A DNA stretch of 64,000 nt, from NCBI GenBank assembly GCA_050157065.1, contig CP189573.1, one strand, 5' to 3'. Position 1 is the stretch's first letter. Each line of letters begins with the position of its first letter. Both the position numbers and the translations under genes were made by a program. The notes beneath the pieces are model-generated. The model saw only the letters and a list, made by a program, of their open reading frames with translations, did no database searches and had not been told where the DNA came from. Source of the stretch: Avipropionibacterium sp050157065 (GTDB taxonomy: Bacteria; Actinomycetota; Actinomycetes; Propionibacteriales; Propionibacteriaceae). This document shows, piece after piece, positions 1-9,124 of this stretch.

Positions 1-45
1 GACGAACCTGTGGATGGACGTGCCGGCGTCGAGTGTGGAGTGAGA

Positions 46-1521
46 GTGTCAGAGACTGATTACCCCAAGGACGAACTTCACGGCGCCTGGCACCACGTGA
101 TGGAGAACACCGAGACCTCCAAGCGCGGGTGGCTGCGGAACGCCACCCCGGTCTCGCTGCAGAACAGCACCCTGCTGGTCGCGGTCCCCAACGAGTTCAC
201 CCGGGAACGCCTCGAGGCGCGGATGCGCACCACCGTCGAGGACCAGGTCTCCGACTTCTTCGGTCGAACGATCCACATGGCGGTCACCATCGACCCCGAC
301 CTCGAGTTGGCCGAGAACGCCGAGGCGCCGGCACCGGCCGACGAAGGCTTCACCCGCGAGGTCCACGAGGAGGACCCGGCCGCCCCGGCGACGCCGACGC
401 AGACCGACGAACTGCTACCCAGCCCCAGCCTCTCCGACGGTCCGAGCCGTCCGGCCCTCACCGGCACCAGCGAACGCCCCTTCGACTCTCGGCTCAACCC
501 GCGGTACTCGTTCGAGAACTTCGTCACCGCCTCGTCCAACCGGTTCGCCCACGCCGCGGCGGTCGCCGTCGCCGAGGCGCCGGGGCGGTCGTACAACCCG
601 CTGATGATCTACGGCGACTCGGGCCTGGGCAAGACGCACCTGCTGCACGCGCTGGGCCACTACGTCCGCAACTACTTCGACCGGGTCAAGGTGCGCTACG
701 TCAGCACCGAGGAACTCACCAACGACTTCATCAACGCGATCTCGGAGAACAAGACCGCCCAGTTCCGCCGCCACTACCGCGACGTGGACGTGCTGTTGAT
801 CGACGACATCCAGTTCCTGGAGTCGAAGATCCAGACGCAGGAGGAGTTCTTCCACACCTTCAACACGCTGCACAATGCGCAGAAGCAGATCGTGATGACC
901 TCCGACCGGCCACCGCGGTCGTTGGAGGCGCTCGAGCCGCGGCTGCGCAGCCGGTTCGAGTGGGGCCTGATCACCGACGTCCAGCCGCCCGACCTCGAGA
1001 CCCGGATCGCGATCCTGCGCAAGAAGGCGTCCCAGGAGCGGCTGACCGCCCCGCCGGACGTGCTGGAGTTCATCGCCTCGCGCATCCAGACCAACATCCG
1101 CGAGCTCGAGGGCGCGCTGATCCGGGTCACCGCGTTCGCCAGCCTGAACCGGCAGAAGGTCGACCTCGGACTCGCCGAGATCGTGCTGAAGGACCTGATC
1201 CCCGAGGGTGGCGAGGCCCAGATCGCCTCCGGGCTGATCATGGCGCAGACCGCCGCCTACTTCGGTGTCACGATCGACGACCTGTGCAGCCAGAACCGGA
1301 CACACATGCTGGTCACCGCCCGCCAGATCGCGATGTACCTGTGCCGTGAGCTGACCGACCTCTCGCTGCCGAAGATCGGCCAGCAGTTCGGCGGCCGCGA
1401 CCACACCACCGTGATGCACGCCGACCGCAAGATCCGGCAGTTGCTGAGCGAGCGGCGTTCGGTGTTCAACCAGGTCACCGAGTTGACCAACCGGATCAAG
1501 CACCAGGCCCAACAGCGCTGA
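46..1521 (+). CDS. dnaA: Chromosomal replication initiator DnaA
   Basis: DnaA binds the oriC boxes just downstream and opens the origin. The C-terminal two thirds are textbook: Walker A GDSGLGKTHLLHA near residue 190, Walker B LLIDDIQF, and the domain IV signature GGRDHTTVMHADRKI that reads DnaA boxes. The N-terminal domain I is followed by a Pro/Glu-rich linker of about 80 residues, as in other actinobacteria. I chose GTG at 46 because a GGAG lies 5-6 bases upstream and the protein then starts SETDYPKDELHGAW; an earlier in-frame GTG at 10 would add 12 residues with no ribosome site. At about 491 aa the length is normal. First gene of the origin cluster. Confidence 0.97.
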   Translation: MSETDYPKDELHGAWHHVMENTETSKRGWLRNATPVSLQNSTLLVAVPNEFTRERLEARMRTTVEDQVSDFFGRTIHMAVTIDPDLELAENAEAPAPADEGFTREVHEEDPAAPATPTQTDELLPSPSLSDGPSRPALTGTSERPFDSRLNPRYSFENFVTASSNRFAHAAAVAVAEAPGRSYNPLMIYGDSGLGKTHLLHALGHYVRNYFDRVKVRYVSTEELTNDFINAISENKTAQFRRHYRDVDVLLIDDIQFLESKIQTQEEFFHTFNTLHNAQKQIVMTSDRPPRSLEALEPRLRSRFEWGLITDVQPPDLETRIAILRKKASQERLTAPPDVLEFIASRIQTNIRELEGALIRVTAFASLNRQKVDLGLAEIVLKDLIPEGGEAQIASGLIMAQTAAYFGVTIDDLCSQNRTHMLVTARQIAMYLCRELTDLSLPKIGQQFGGRDHTTVMHADRKIRQLLSERRSVFNQVTELTNRIKHQAQQR

Positions 1522-1601
1522 CAGCGCCGCTGCGCACGACCTGCCGGTTCGTGCGTGCCTTCCGTACGCACCCCTTCCGTACGTCCGTCCGAGCGACCGT
1601 T

Positions 1602-1646
1602 CCCCAGCGCCCGTACCCCAGCGCCCGTACCCGAGCGCCCCCCGTA
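1602..1646. repeat. 14-bp direct repeat downstream of dnaA
   Basis: CCCCAGCGCCCGTA occurs twice head to tail at 1602-1615 and 1616-1629, with a decayed third copy to about 1646. It starts 80 bases after the dnaA stop and before the DnaA-box cluster. Function unknown. Confidence 0.6.
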
Positions 1647-2027
1647 CGACTTGTCCGCGATCGCGGGCGAACACGCCGCCGTACGAGATCTCCCCAAGGT
1701 GTGGACAGGGCTGGGGACAACTGTGGACCGAAGGCCGTCCACTTGGGGACACCTGTGGTTCACCCGTACGTCACCACCAGGTTCTCCGCATCTTCCACCC
1801 GTGTCATTCGCGGTGGTGCACAGCCGGTCCCCAACCGCGATCCCGGGCTGACTAGCGAGGACGGCGGTTCTCCCCAGAATCCACACCAGTGATGACTACA
1901 ACGGAGAGTCAACCAGTTCATCGAAGAGCGGAAGCCGGAGAGCGCCCGAACTGGGGACAAGTCGAACCACAATCATGTAGTTACGATCTCAGTTCCCCCG
2001 GCCGAGCCACGACCGCCACGATCTCGC

Positions 2028-2033
2028 TATGAT
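2028..2033 (+). promoter_or_regulatory. Probable -10 element of dnaN
   Basis: TATGAT lies about 58 bases before the dnaN start and downstream of the last DnaA-like box. No convincing -35 hexamer is seen, which is common in high-GC actinobacteria. Confidence 0.4.
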
Positions 2034-2090
2034 CGGACAGCGCCGGGGCCGTACAGCCACGACGCCGCTGATCGTCCCAGGAGGCCAAGG

Positions 2091-3245
2091 TTGAAGATCC
2101 AACTCGCACGCGACGTCCTCGCCGACGCCGTCCAGTGGGCTGCGCGCAGCCTGCCGACGCGGCCGAGCGTCCCGATCCTGGCCGGTCTGCTGGTCAAGGC
2201 GGACGGTTCGGGCGTCACGTTGTCGGGCTTCGACTACGAGACCTCGGCCCAGATCGACGTCGAGGCGACCGTCACCGACGAAGGCCAGTCGTTGGTCTCC
2301 GGCCGGCTGCTCGCCGACATCTGTCGTTCGCTGCCGAACAAGACCGTCGAGATCAGTGCCACCGACAAGCAGATGGAGATCACCTGCGGTTCGGCGCGGT
2401 TCACCCTGCAGGGCCTGCCGGTCGACGACTACCCGGCACTGCCGGAGATGCCGGCCGAGACCGGCACCGTGACCAGCGCCCAGTTCGGTGAGGCGATCAG
2501 CCAGGTCGCGGTCGCCGCCGGTCGCGACGAGTTGCTCCCGGTGTTCACCGGCATCCGGATGGAGATCGAGGGCGACACCCTCGCGTTGCTGGCGACCGAC
2601 CGGTACCGGATGGCGATGAAGGAGATCACCTGGAACCCGGGCTCGGCCTCGGTCAGTGCCCAGGCGCTGATCCCGGCGCGGGTGCTCGGCGAGACCGCCC
2701 GGTCGATGACCAGTGGTGACCAGATCCGGCTCAGCCTGTCGGCCGCCTCGTCGGGGGAGGGCCTGATCGGCTTCGAGGGCGAGGGTCCGGGTGGCACCCG
2801 CCACACCACGACCCGGTTGCTGGACGGCGAGTTCCCCAAGGTCCGGCACATCATGAACCTGCAGGGCGTGGTGCACGTCCGGCTGTCGACCAACGACATC
2901 ATCGCCGCGGCCCGTCGCGTCGCGCTCGTCGCCGAGCGCAACACCTCGCTGCGGATGACGATCGAGGACGGTTCGGTGACGCTGTCGGCGGCGACGGGTG
3001 ACCAGGCGCAGGCGACGGAAGCGATCGAGGCGACCGTCGACCACGTCGCCGAGAACGAGATGACCGCCGCCGGGTTCAACCCGCAGTACCTGCTCGACGC
3101 GCTGGGTGCGTTCACGACGCCGTACGTGGACTTCGCCTTCACCGCACCGGGCAAGCCGTGCCTGATGACCGGGGTGCAGCAGCTCGACGGGGAACCCGAG
3201 ACCGACTACCGGCACGTCATCATGCTGATGCGGCTGCCGGGCTGA
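2091..3245 (+). CDS. dnaN: DNA polymerase III beta sliding clamp
   Basis: The clamp tethers the replicative polymerase to DNA. The 384-residue product has the normal clamp length (three topologically similar domains) and typical segments: the start MKIQLARDVLADAVQWAA, VPILAGLLV, the loop GRDELLPVFTGIRME, ATDRYRMA, and the C-terminal end VIMLMRLPG where partner peptides dock. The start codon is TTG, supported by a strong AGGAGG 6 bases upstream (2079-2084) and by the conserved N-terminus. It follows oriC, and recF and gyrB follow in the same direction, the common actinobacterial order. Confidence 0.97.
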   Translation: MKIQLARDVLADAVQWAARSLPTRPSVPILAGLLVKADGSGVTLSGFDYETSAQIDVEATVTDEGQSLVSGRLLADICRSLPNKTVEISATDKQMEITCGSARFTLQGLPVDDYPALPEMPAETGTVTSAQFGEAISQVAVAAGRDELLPVFTGIRMEIEGDTLALLATDRYRMAMKEITWNPGSASVSAQALIPARVLGETARSMTSGDQIRLSLSAASSGEGLIGFEGEGPGGTRHTTTRLLDGEFPKVRHIMNLQGVVHVRLSTNDIIAAARRVALVAERNTSLRMTIEDGSVTLSAATGDQAQATEAIEATVDHVAENEMTAAGFNPQYLLDALGAFTTPYVDFAFTAPGKPCLMTGVQQLDGEPETDYRHVIMLMRLPG

Positions 3246-3308
3246 AGCCGCAACACCCACCGCCGACCCGCGACAACGGACTCCACCTTCGTCGAAAGCA
3301 GGCTGATC

Positions 3309-4199
3309 ATGGAACTGGGCATCATCGGACTCGGCAAGATGGGCGGCAACATGCGCGACCGGCTCCGCGCCGGCGGGCTGACCGTGGTGGGGTACGACCA
3401 GAACCCGGAGATCGCCGACGCCACGTCGATGGCCGACATGGTGGACAAACTGTCGGCCGACGGACCGCGGGTGGTCTGGCTGATGGTGCCGGTGCAGGCG
3501 ATCTCGGCGGTGCTGGAGGAGCTCACGCCGCTGCTCCGTGAGGGCGACATCGTGATCGACGGCGGCAACACCCGGTGGTCGGAGGACAAGCCGCGGGCCG
3601 AAGCCCTGGCCGAGCACGGGGTGAAGTTCATCGACTGCGGCGTCTCCGGCGGCGTCTGGGGCAAGGAGGCCGGGTACGCGTTGATGGTCGGTGGCGAGGT
3701 CGCCGACGTCGAGTACTGCCAGCCGATCTTCCAAGCACTGAAGCCCGACGGTGACTTCGGGTACGTCCATGCCGGGGCGCACGGTGCGGGCCACTTCGCC
3801 AAGATGGTCCACAACGGCATCGAGTACGCGGTGATGCAGGCGTACGCCGAAGGGTGGGAGCTGCTCGAGGCCGCTGACGAGGTGACCCAGAACGTGCCCG
3901 AGATCTTCGAGTCGTGGCAGTCCGGGACGGTCATCCGGTCCTGGCTGCTGGAGTTGGTCGTCCGCGCCCTCAAGGCCGACGACGACCTGTCCGAGATCCG
4001 CGGGTACGCCAACGACTCCGGTGAGGGCCGCTGGACGGTCGAGGCCGGCATCGACCTGGCCGTACCGCTGCCGGCGATCAGTGCGGCACTGTTCGCCCGC
4101 TTCGTGTCGCGACAGGACGAGTCGCCGGCGATGAAGATGATCGCGGCCATGCGCAACCAGTTCGGCGGACACGCGGTGCTCCCGGAGGACCAGGCCTGA
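3309..4199 (+). CDS. gnd: 6-phosphogluconate dehydrogenase, decarboxylating (short GntZ/Gnd form)
   Basis: Oxidises 6-phosphogluconate to ribulose 5-phosphate and CO2 in the pentose phosphate pathway. The N-terminal Rossmann motif is GLGKMGGNMRDRL. The substrate loop GVSGGVWGKEAGYALMVGG and the catalytic Lys region FAKMVHNGIEY are both present. At 296 residues it is the short form that lacks the long C-terminal tail; in characterised relatives this form often prefers NAD+. A gnd gene between dnaN and recF is a conserved actinobacterial arrangement. The start ATG is preceded by GAAAGCAGG. Cofactor preference is inferred. Confidence 0.93.
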   Translation: MELGIIGLGKMGGNMRDRLRAGGLTVVGYDQNPEIADATSMADMVDKLSADGPRVVWLMVPVQAISAVLEELTPLLREGDIVIDGGNTRWSEDKPRAEALAEHGVKFIDCGVSGGVWGKEAGYALMVGGEVADVEYCQPIFQALKPDGDFGYVHAGAHGAGHFAKMVHNGIEYAVMQAYAEGWELLEAADEVTQNVPEIFESWQSGTVIRSWLLELVVRALKADDDLSEIRGYANDSGEGRWTVEAGIDLAVPLPAISAALFARFVSRQDESPAMKMIAAMRNQFGGHAVLPEDQA

Positions 4200-4277
4200 G
4201 TTCCGACCGAGGAAGACCGTGAGCGACTGCCCAACTGCACACCGAAACCCGGCGATTCGAAGGTGATCGCCCACTGA

Positions 4278-4308
4278 CGCGGCGATCCCCCCGAAATCGC
4301 CGCGTTTC
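4278..4308. terminator. Hairpin between convergent gnd and M23 peptidase
   Basis: CGCGGCGAT (4278-4286) pairs with ATCGCCGCG (4296-4304), a perfect 9-bp stem with a 9-base loop, followed by TTTC. It sits between two convergent genes and could serve both directions. Confidence 0.6.
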
Positions 4309-4322
4309 GGTACGCCGCAGCG

Positions 4323-5315
4323 TCAGCCGACCAGCGCCTGCCAGGTCTTCTTGCCGACCACGCCGTCGACCACCAGCCGGGTCAACGACTGGAAGCTGCG
4401 GACGGCGGTGTTGGTGACCGAACCGTACTGACCGTCGACCGACATCGAGTGGCCGTGCTTGACCAGCATCTGCTGCAGCGCCCTGACTGCGTGGTTGGTG
4501 GTGCCACGGGTCGGGGTGACGGTCAGCTTGCCCCACGTCTTGGGGCCGACGTCTCCGTCGACGACCAGCCCGGCGCCACGCTGGAAGGAGCGGACCGCGG
4601 CACCTGACTTCGAACCGAAGTTGCCGTCCACCACCAGGCCGTGGCCGCGGTGGTTCAGCAGGTGCTGGATGCCCTTCACGGTCGCGATCCCGCTCAGCGG
4701 CGAACCGTCCTGCACGTACGACCAGCCGTGCCCGGGGCCACCGGTGGCCCGGTCCCCGCCGAGCACCACGCCGCGGGCCGACAGGTAGCCGTACGGCTCG
4801 ACGGTGTTGCCGATGCTGCCGGTGTGCACCTCGAAGTGCAGGTGCGCCCCGGACGTGGTGTTGCCGTAGCCGAGGCCGGTGTTGCCGACGTAGCCGATCC
4901 GCTGACCGGCCGAGACGGTGCGGCCGACCGCGATCGGCGAACGCTCCCGCAGGTGTCCGTAGTAGGTCCAGCGGCCCGAACCGTGGTCGATCAACAGGCC
5001 CCAGCCGTTGCGGCCGGTCAGCACCTGCTGGCTGTAGCCGCTCCGGATGACCTTGCCGGCGGCCGGGGCGTAGATGACGGTCCCGGTGGGGGTCGCGAGG
5101 TCACGACCGGCATGGCGGTACGACCCGCGCGGGGCCCAGTACTCGCCACCGCTCACGGTGTAGCCGCGGGTCGGGTTGCACCACCGGCCGTCGCGCAGGA
5201 TGGCGGCCTCGGCGTTCGGGGTGATGCCGGCCGCCAGGGCGATGCCCAGACCGGCCGCGGCGGTCGAGCCGAGCAGGAACGAGCGGCGGGTCGGGACGTG
5301 GAAGGGCGTGGGCAT
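4323..5315 (-). CDS. Tat-exported M23 peptidase with peptidoglycan-binding repeats
   Basis: Probable cell-wall endopeptidase. The N-terminus carries a twin-arginine signal (TRRSFLLGSTAAAG, hydrophobic stretch, cleavage near NAEA). The peptidase core has the M23 zinc motifs: HAGRDLA for the H..D pair and HLHFEVH for the H-x-H pair. After residue 200 come two to three PG_binding_1-like modules with the recurring pattern VDGxxGxxTxxAVRxFQ. 330 aa fits this architecture. The ATG has GAGGAG 7-8 bases upstream. It is the only minus-strand gene inside the origin cluster and lies opposite gnd and recF. Substrate bond is not predictable from sequence alone. Confidence 0.88.
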   Translation of the reverse strand: MPTPFHVPTRRSFLLGSTAAAGLGIALAAGITPNAEAAILRDGRWCNPTRGYTVSGGEYWAPRGSYRHAGRDLATPTGTVIYAPAAGKVIRSGYSQQVLTGRNGWGLLIDHGSGRWTYYGHLRERSPIAVGRTVSAGQRIGYVGNTGLGYGNTTSGAHLHFEVHTGSIGNTVEPYGYLSARGVVLGGDRATGGPGHGWSYVQDGSPLSGIATVKGIQHLLNHRGHGLVVDGNFGSKSGAAVRSFQRGAGLVVDGDVGPKTWGKLTVTPTRGTTNHAVRALQQMLVKHGHSMSVDGQYGSVTNTAVRSFQSLTRLVVDGVVGKKTWQALVG

Positions 5316-5455
5316 GGTCGACTCCTCGCGAGGGGGATGCGCGGACCCCGGCCGGGGCCACCACGGACGTTATCGAGAAATGCGTCCAACGCCGGCGTGG
5401 CTGCCGCAACCGGCAGCGCGCACCGGTGTCGCCGGCGGCCAGTAGGCTCGCCCGC

Positions 5456-6625
5456 GTGTACGTCGACCACCTCCAACTCGTCGACTTCCGGAGCTATGAA
5501 CACGTCGAGTTGCCGCTGCACCGCGGCGTGACCGTGTTCGTCGGCGCCAACGGGCAGGGCAAGACCAACCTGGTCGAGGCCGTCGACTACCTGGCGAGCC
5601 TGGGGTCGCACCGGGTCAGCAGCGACGCCCCGCTGGTCCGGGCCGGTGCCGAGCAGGCGATCGTGCGGGCCCGGGTCCGCGCCGGTGCCGAGGACGACCG
5701 CGCCGTCGTGCTCGAGGTCGAGATCAACCCGGGCCGCGCCAACCGGGCCCGGCTCAACCGGTCTCCGGTGCCGCGGCCGCGGGAGCTGCTCGGCATCCTG
5801 CGGACCGTGCTGTTCGCCCCCGACGACCTGGCGATCGTCAAGGGCGACCCGGCCGAACGGCGTCGCTTCCTGGACGCGGTGGTCACCACCCGGTGGCCGC
5901 GGCTCGCCGGCGTCCGTGGTGACTACGACCGGATCCTGCGACAACGCAACACCTTGCTGAAGTCCCTCGGCGGCCGCCGCGGCCAGGTCACCGCCGAGGC
6001 CGCGGCCACCCTCGACGTCTGGAACGACCACCTCGCCCGCGTCGGGTCCGAACTGCTGCAGGCCCGGCTCGACACGCTGGCCGAGCTGATGCCGTACGCC
6101 TCGCAGGCCTATGCCGACATCGCACCGAGCAACAACGTCGCGCTGGCCGAGTACCGCAGCCGGGTCGAGCTGCCCGAGCTGGACCACCCGATCGGCGACA
6201 CCGGCCGCGCCGCCCTGGCCGAGGCGCTGCTGGCCGCGATGGCCGAGCGTCGCTCCGACGAGGTCGCCCGCGGCGTCAGTCTGGTCGGGCCGCACCGCGA
6301 CGACGTCGAGCTGCGGCTGGGTGACCTGCCGGCCAAGGGGTACGCCAGCCACGGCGAGTCGTGGTCGTACGCGCTGTCGCTCAAGCTGGGCAGTTTCCAC
6401 CTGCTGCAGGCCGACGGGGTCGAACCGGTGCTGATCCTCGACGACGTCTTCGCCGAGCTCGACACCACCCGGCGCGAGCGGCTGGCGGCCTCGGTCGCCC
6501 CGGCCGAGCAACTGCTGGTCACCGCGGCCGTCGCCGAGGACGTACCTGAGCAGTTGGTGGGGGTACGCTGCCGGGTGGCCGACCGGACCGTCACGCCTGA
6601 TGATCAGGGCCACCGATCCGACTAG
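5456..6625 (+). CDS. recF: DNA replication and repair protein RecF
   Basis: SMC-like ATPase that loads RecA at ssDNA gaps with RecO and RecR. Walker A is GANGQGKTNLVEAV near residue 30, an ABC-type signature region sits at KGYASHGESWSYALSLK, and Walker B is VLILDDVFAELD. I start at GTG 5456 because RecF proteins begin with a Tyr-Val-x-His-Leu pattern (here YVDHLQLVDFRSY); an upstream in-frame GTG at 5426 would add ten residues. Length about 389 aa is normal. The next gene, dciA, starts 11 bases after the stop, so both probably share a transcript. Confidence 0.96.
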   Translation: MYVDHLQLVDFRSYEHVELPLHRGVTVFVGANGQGKTNLVEAVDYLASLGSHRVSSDAPLVRAGAEQAIVRARVRAGAEDDRAVVLEVEINPGRANRARLNRSPVPRPRELLGILRTVLFAPDDLAIVKGDPAERRRFLDAVVTTRWPRLAGVRGDYDRILRQRNTLLKSLGGRRGQVTAEAAATLDVWNDHLARVGSELLQARLDTLAELMPYASQAYADIAPSNNVALAEYRSRVELPELDHPIGDTGRAALAEALLAAMAERRSDEVARGVSLVGPHRDDVELRLGDLPAKGYASHGESWSYALSLKLGSFHLLQADGVEPVLILDDVFAELDTTRRERLAASVAPAEQLLVTAAVAEDVPEQLVGVRCRVADRTVTPDDQGHRSD

Positions 6626-6636
6626 GATGACCGTCC

Positions 6637-7149
6637 ATGGACCCCGCTGCCGACTCGGGTGAGCACGACCCGACCGGGCTCGACCTCGCCCGACGCGTCG
6701 CCGCGTCGATCGGATCAGGGACCCAACCGCGACGCCGGACCCGCCGCCGCGAGGTGGTCGGGCCGGTGGTGTCCGGCTCACACCCCGACGACCGGGACCC
6801 GCAACTGGTCGGCAACTCACTCGACCGGCTGCTCGCCGACCGCGGCTGGAACACCGAGGTCACCGTCCACACCCTGCTCGGCCGGTGGCCGACACTGGTC
6901 GGGCCGAGCCTCGCCCAGCACACCACGCCGGAGGGGTACCGCGACCACGTCATCACCGTTCGCGCCAGCTCCACCGCCTGGGCCACCCAGCTGCGCGGGA
7001 TGGCCGCCACCGTGGTGGCGAAGCTGAACGACCAGCTGGGGCAGGGCACCGTCACCCGGATCACCGTGCTCGGCCCGGACGTGCCGTCCTGGAAGCGGGG
7101 ACGCCGCTCGGTCCGCGACGGTCGAGGGCCGCGGGACACGTACGGGTGA
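6637..7149 (+). CDS. dciA: DciA-type helicase loader (DUF721)
   Basis: DUF721/DciA proteins help load the replicative helicase DnaB in bacteria that lack DnaC. The 170-residue protein has a variable basic N-terminal half (RRRTRRRE) and a conserved DUF721 core from about residue 55: LDRLLADRGW, LLGRWPTLVG and the hydrophobic segment VRASSTAWATQLR. A DUF721 gene between recF and gyrB is the standard actinobacterial position. Its stop overlaps the start of the following membrane protein in a GTGA, suggesting translational coupling. Family call is strong; function is known from other bacteria only. Confidence 0.9.
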   Translation: MDPAADSGEHDPTGLDLARRVAASIGSGTQPRRRTRRREVVGPVVSGSHPDDRDPQLVGNSLDRLLADRGWNTEVTVHTLLGRWPTLVGPSLAQHTTPEGYRDHVITVRASSTAWATQLRGMAATVVAKLNDQLGQGTVTRITVLGPDVPSWKRGRRSVRDGRGPRDTYG

Positions 7150-8552
7150 GCGCCGGACAGGTACAGGTGGACGCGCCCACGGCCGCCCGTCCGCCCGATG
7201 CCCAGCCATCAGCGGGGGTGGAGCCGAAACCCGCCTTCCGGCCGCTGCGTCCGCTGAAGGAGCTGCTCGGGGCCACCCTCGACCTCGGCGGGGGTGCGGT
7301 GGCACTGTGGCTACGACTGTTCCCCCAGCTGGCGTCGATCTACCTGGGCGGGTGGCTGCTGACCGAGCTGTCGGTCCGGATCACCACCCAGATCCCGCTG
7401 GACTACGTCTACCTCGCACTGTTGGTGTTCGCGCTCGGCTTCCTGTTCACCCTGGGCGCGATCGTGTTGATGTTGCGGCTGGTCGCCCAACACCTCGACG
7501 TCTGGTCGTTGGTCGACTCCGACGACACCGACCACTCGGTCAGCCACATCCTGGCGATCACGTTGCTGCCCTTCCTCGGCATCTACGCCGCCGTCAACGA
7601 GGTGGCCGCCCGCGCCGACCAACTCACCGCGCTGGGCATCATGCAGACCGGGATCGTGGCCGACCGGACCATCATCAGCGAGCTCAACCCGTTCAACGGT
7701 GAGGGGCGGGTCTGGATCGTGGTCGGGCTGCTCGTCGGGGCCTACGTCGTCCGCCGGATCGTCGACCTGGTGCACGAGAAGACCGGCTGGCGGCTGCTCG
7801 GCATCCTGGTCGCGGTGTTCGAGGCGTACTTCCTGCTGGTGCTGATCATGTCGGGCACCGCACTGATCAAGCAGCTGCAGGACTGGTGGGAGACCCGGGT
7901 CGTGGTGCAGTGGCTCGATCAGGCCGGGTCCGCGATCGGTGGCTTCCTCGACCAGTTCGACATCTCCTGGCCGTTCATCCTGACCTGGCTCGGCACCGTG
8001 CTCAGCACCGTCATCTGGCCACTGCTGCGGGACGCACTGGTGCAACCGGTGATCTGGCTGGCGGTCGCCGCGCTGGTGTTCGGCTCCCGGGTGCTGTCGG
8101 TGGCCGACCTGTGGCGTCGGGGCCAGCCGCTGACCGCGCAGGTCCCGGTTCCGAAGCGGTTGCAGCGGCTGCAGGCGCACCGCGCCCGCAAGTCCGGCTC
8201 CCGCGGCTTCCGCCGGGTGTGGCTGGAGTTCCAGGAGTTGTTCCTGGGCGACATCGACGACAAGTACCTGCCGACCCTGCAGTCGATGCGGCTGATCCTG
8301 CGGGCCGGGTTGACCTTCCTCGGCGCGTACGTGCTGGTGTACGCCCTGTGGACCGGACTGTCCCAGCTGTACGAGCTGGTGGTGATGCGGCTGGTCGGTG
8401 GCCACGACGTGATCTTCTGGTCCAAGTGGGGGACGTTGACCGACATCGTCGTGGACGTGCCGTTGGAGACCCTGCGGATGTGCCTGCTGGCGCTCGCCTT
8501 CCACCGTTGCCTGCAGATGTTCCACGACCGGGCCTCGGGGGTACGCCGATGA
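7146..8552 (+). CDS. Polytopic membrane protein, first of a four-gene coupled cluster
   Basis: I do not recognise a family. The 468-residue protein starts with about 40 hydrophilic, Pro-rich residues and then has roughly eight hydrophobic spans, among them VYLALLVFALGFLFTLGAI, WIVVGLLVGAYVV, LGILVAVFEAYFLLVLIM and LIWLAVAAL-like segments. A basic loop (RLQRLQAHRARKSGSRGFRR) lies near residue 340 and probably faces the cytoplasm. The GTG start overlaps the dciA stop (GTGA) and the stop overlaps the next start (ATGA), so dciA and the three genes that follow look like one coupled unit. It may be a scaffold or channel for the three single-span partners, but this is inference. Confidence 0.75.
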   Translation: MSAGQVQVDAPTAARPPDAQPSAGVEPKPAFRPLRPLKELLGATLDLGGGAVALWLRLFPQLASIYLGGWLLTELSVRITTQIPLDYVYLALLVFALGFLFTLGAIVLMLRLVAQHLDVWSLVDSDDTDHSVSHILAITLLPFLGIYAAVNEVAARADQLTALGIMQTGIVADRTIISELNPFNGEGRVWIVVGLLVGAYVVRRIVDLVHEKTGWRLLGILVAVFEAYFLLVLIMSGTALIKQLQDWWETRVVVQWLDQAGSAIGGFLDQFDISWPFILTWLGTVLSTVIWPLLRDALVQPVIWLAVAALVFGSRVLSVADLWRRGQPLTAQVPVPKRLQRLQAHRARKSGSRGFRRVWLEFQELFLGDIDDKYLPTLQSMRLILRAGLTFLGAYVLVYALWTGLSQLYELVVMRLVGGHDVIFWSKWGTLTDIVVDVPLETLRMCLLALAFHRCLQMFHDRASGVRR

Positions 8553-9124
8553 GCCCGACCCAGCAGCGCAGTCGCCTCGAGCGCCTGATCGCGGTGGTGG
8601 CGACCCTGGCGGTGGTGCTGGTGGCCGGCGTCGTGGTGCAGGGGGCCAACCGGATCGACGCGAACATGTTGCGGCACCTGGTCGACGTGCGGATGGGCGA
8701 GCCGTCGAGCCTGGCCGGGGGGCAGCACGTCTTCACCTCGATCGACGTGGGGCGGTTCCTGCGGACCGACGAGGACCGGGTCGAGTCGGCCGGACGGTAC
8801 GTGGTGATCGAGGTGACCTCGATCGCCGGCACCGAGAAGGTGCCGTTCCTGCGCTACTTCCTGGAGTACGACGGCCGCCGGTACTACGAGCTCGACGCGA
8901 CCTACGTCGACATCCCCCCGGGATTCGTCGGCACGCGGGACATCCTGTTCGAGGTGCCGGACGAGGCGGTGACCGAGATGGTGGTGACCGTGGTCGACGT
9001 GGAGTTCGTGCACGGCCGGCAGCGGGTGCTGCGCTGGGACCCGCACCTGGGCCGCGGCACCCTGGCCGACACCGCTGAGCGGTCGGTGATGATGGGCGAA
9101 CCGTCACGGGAGGTGGCCCGATGA
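8549..9124 (+). CDS. Single-pass exported protein of the dciA-gyrB membrane cluster
   Basis: 191 residues, family unknown. A short cytoplasmic head (MSPTQQRSRLERL) is followed by one hydrophobic segment, LIAVVATLAVVLVAGVVVQG, and then about 155 hydrophilic residues predicted outside the membrane. That part reads as a beta-rich domain (VGRFLRTDED, YVVIEVTSIAGTEKVPFLRY, LFEVPDEAVTEMVVTVV), similar in style to DUF4352-like extracellular domains. It overlaps its neighbours by 4 bases on both sides. The next two proteins have the same one-span plus beta-domain layout, so the three look like diverged paralogues. Confidence 0.7.
   Translation: MSPTQQRSRLERLIAVVATLAVVLVAGVVVQGANRIDANMLRHLVDVRMGEPSSLAGGQHVFTSIDVGRFLRTDEDRVESAGRYVVIEVTSIAGTEKVPFLRYFLEYDGRRYYELDATYVDIPPGFVGTRDILFEVPDEAVTEMVVTVVDVEFVHGRQRVLRWDPHLGRGTLADTAERSVMMGEPSREVAR

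Larger units (their letters stand above)
1522..2090. other. oriC: oriC: dnaA-dnaN intergenic origin with degenerate DnaA boxes
   Basis: The gap between dnaA and dnaN is the usual origin site in actinobacteria. Sites close to TTGTCCACA or its complement TGTGGACAA lie at 1700-1708 (TGTGGACAG), 1712-1720 and 1952-1960 (both TGGGGACAA, inside identical 10-mers), 1722-1730 (TGTGGACCG), 1744-1752 (TGGGGACAC) and 1868-1876 (TTCTCCCCA). No perfect box was found. The stretch 1965-2000 is less GC-rich and could be the unwinding element. Family position is well established; the exact boxes are my reading. Confidence 0.85.

Noticed and set aside
1989..4274. Long minus-strand open frame opposite dnaN and gnd
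   Set aside because: Shadow frame without start context or recognisable motif.
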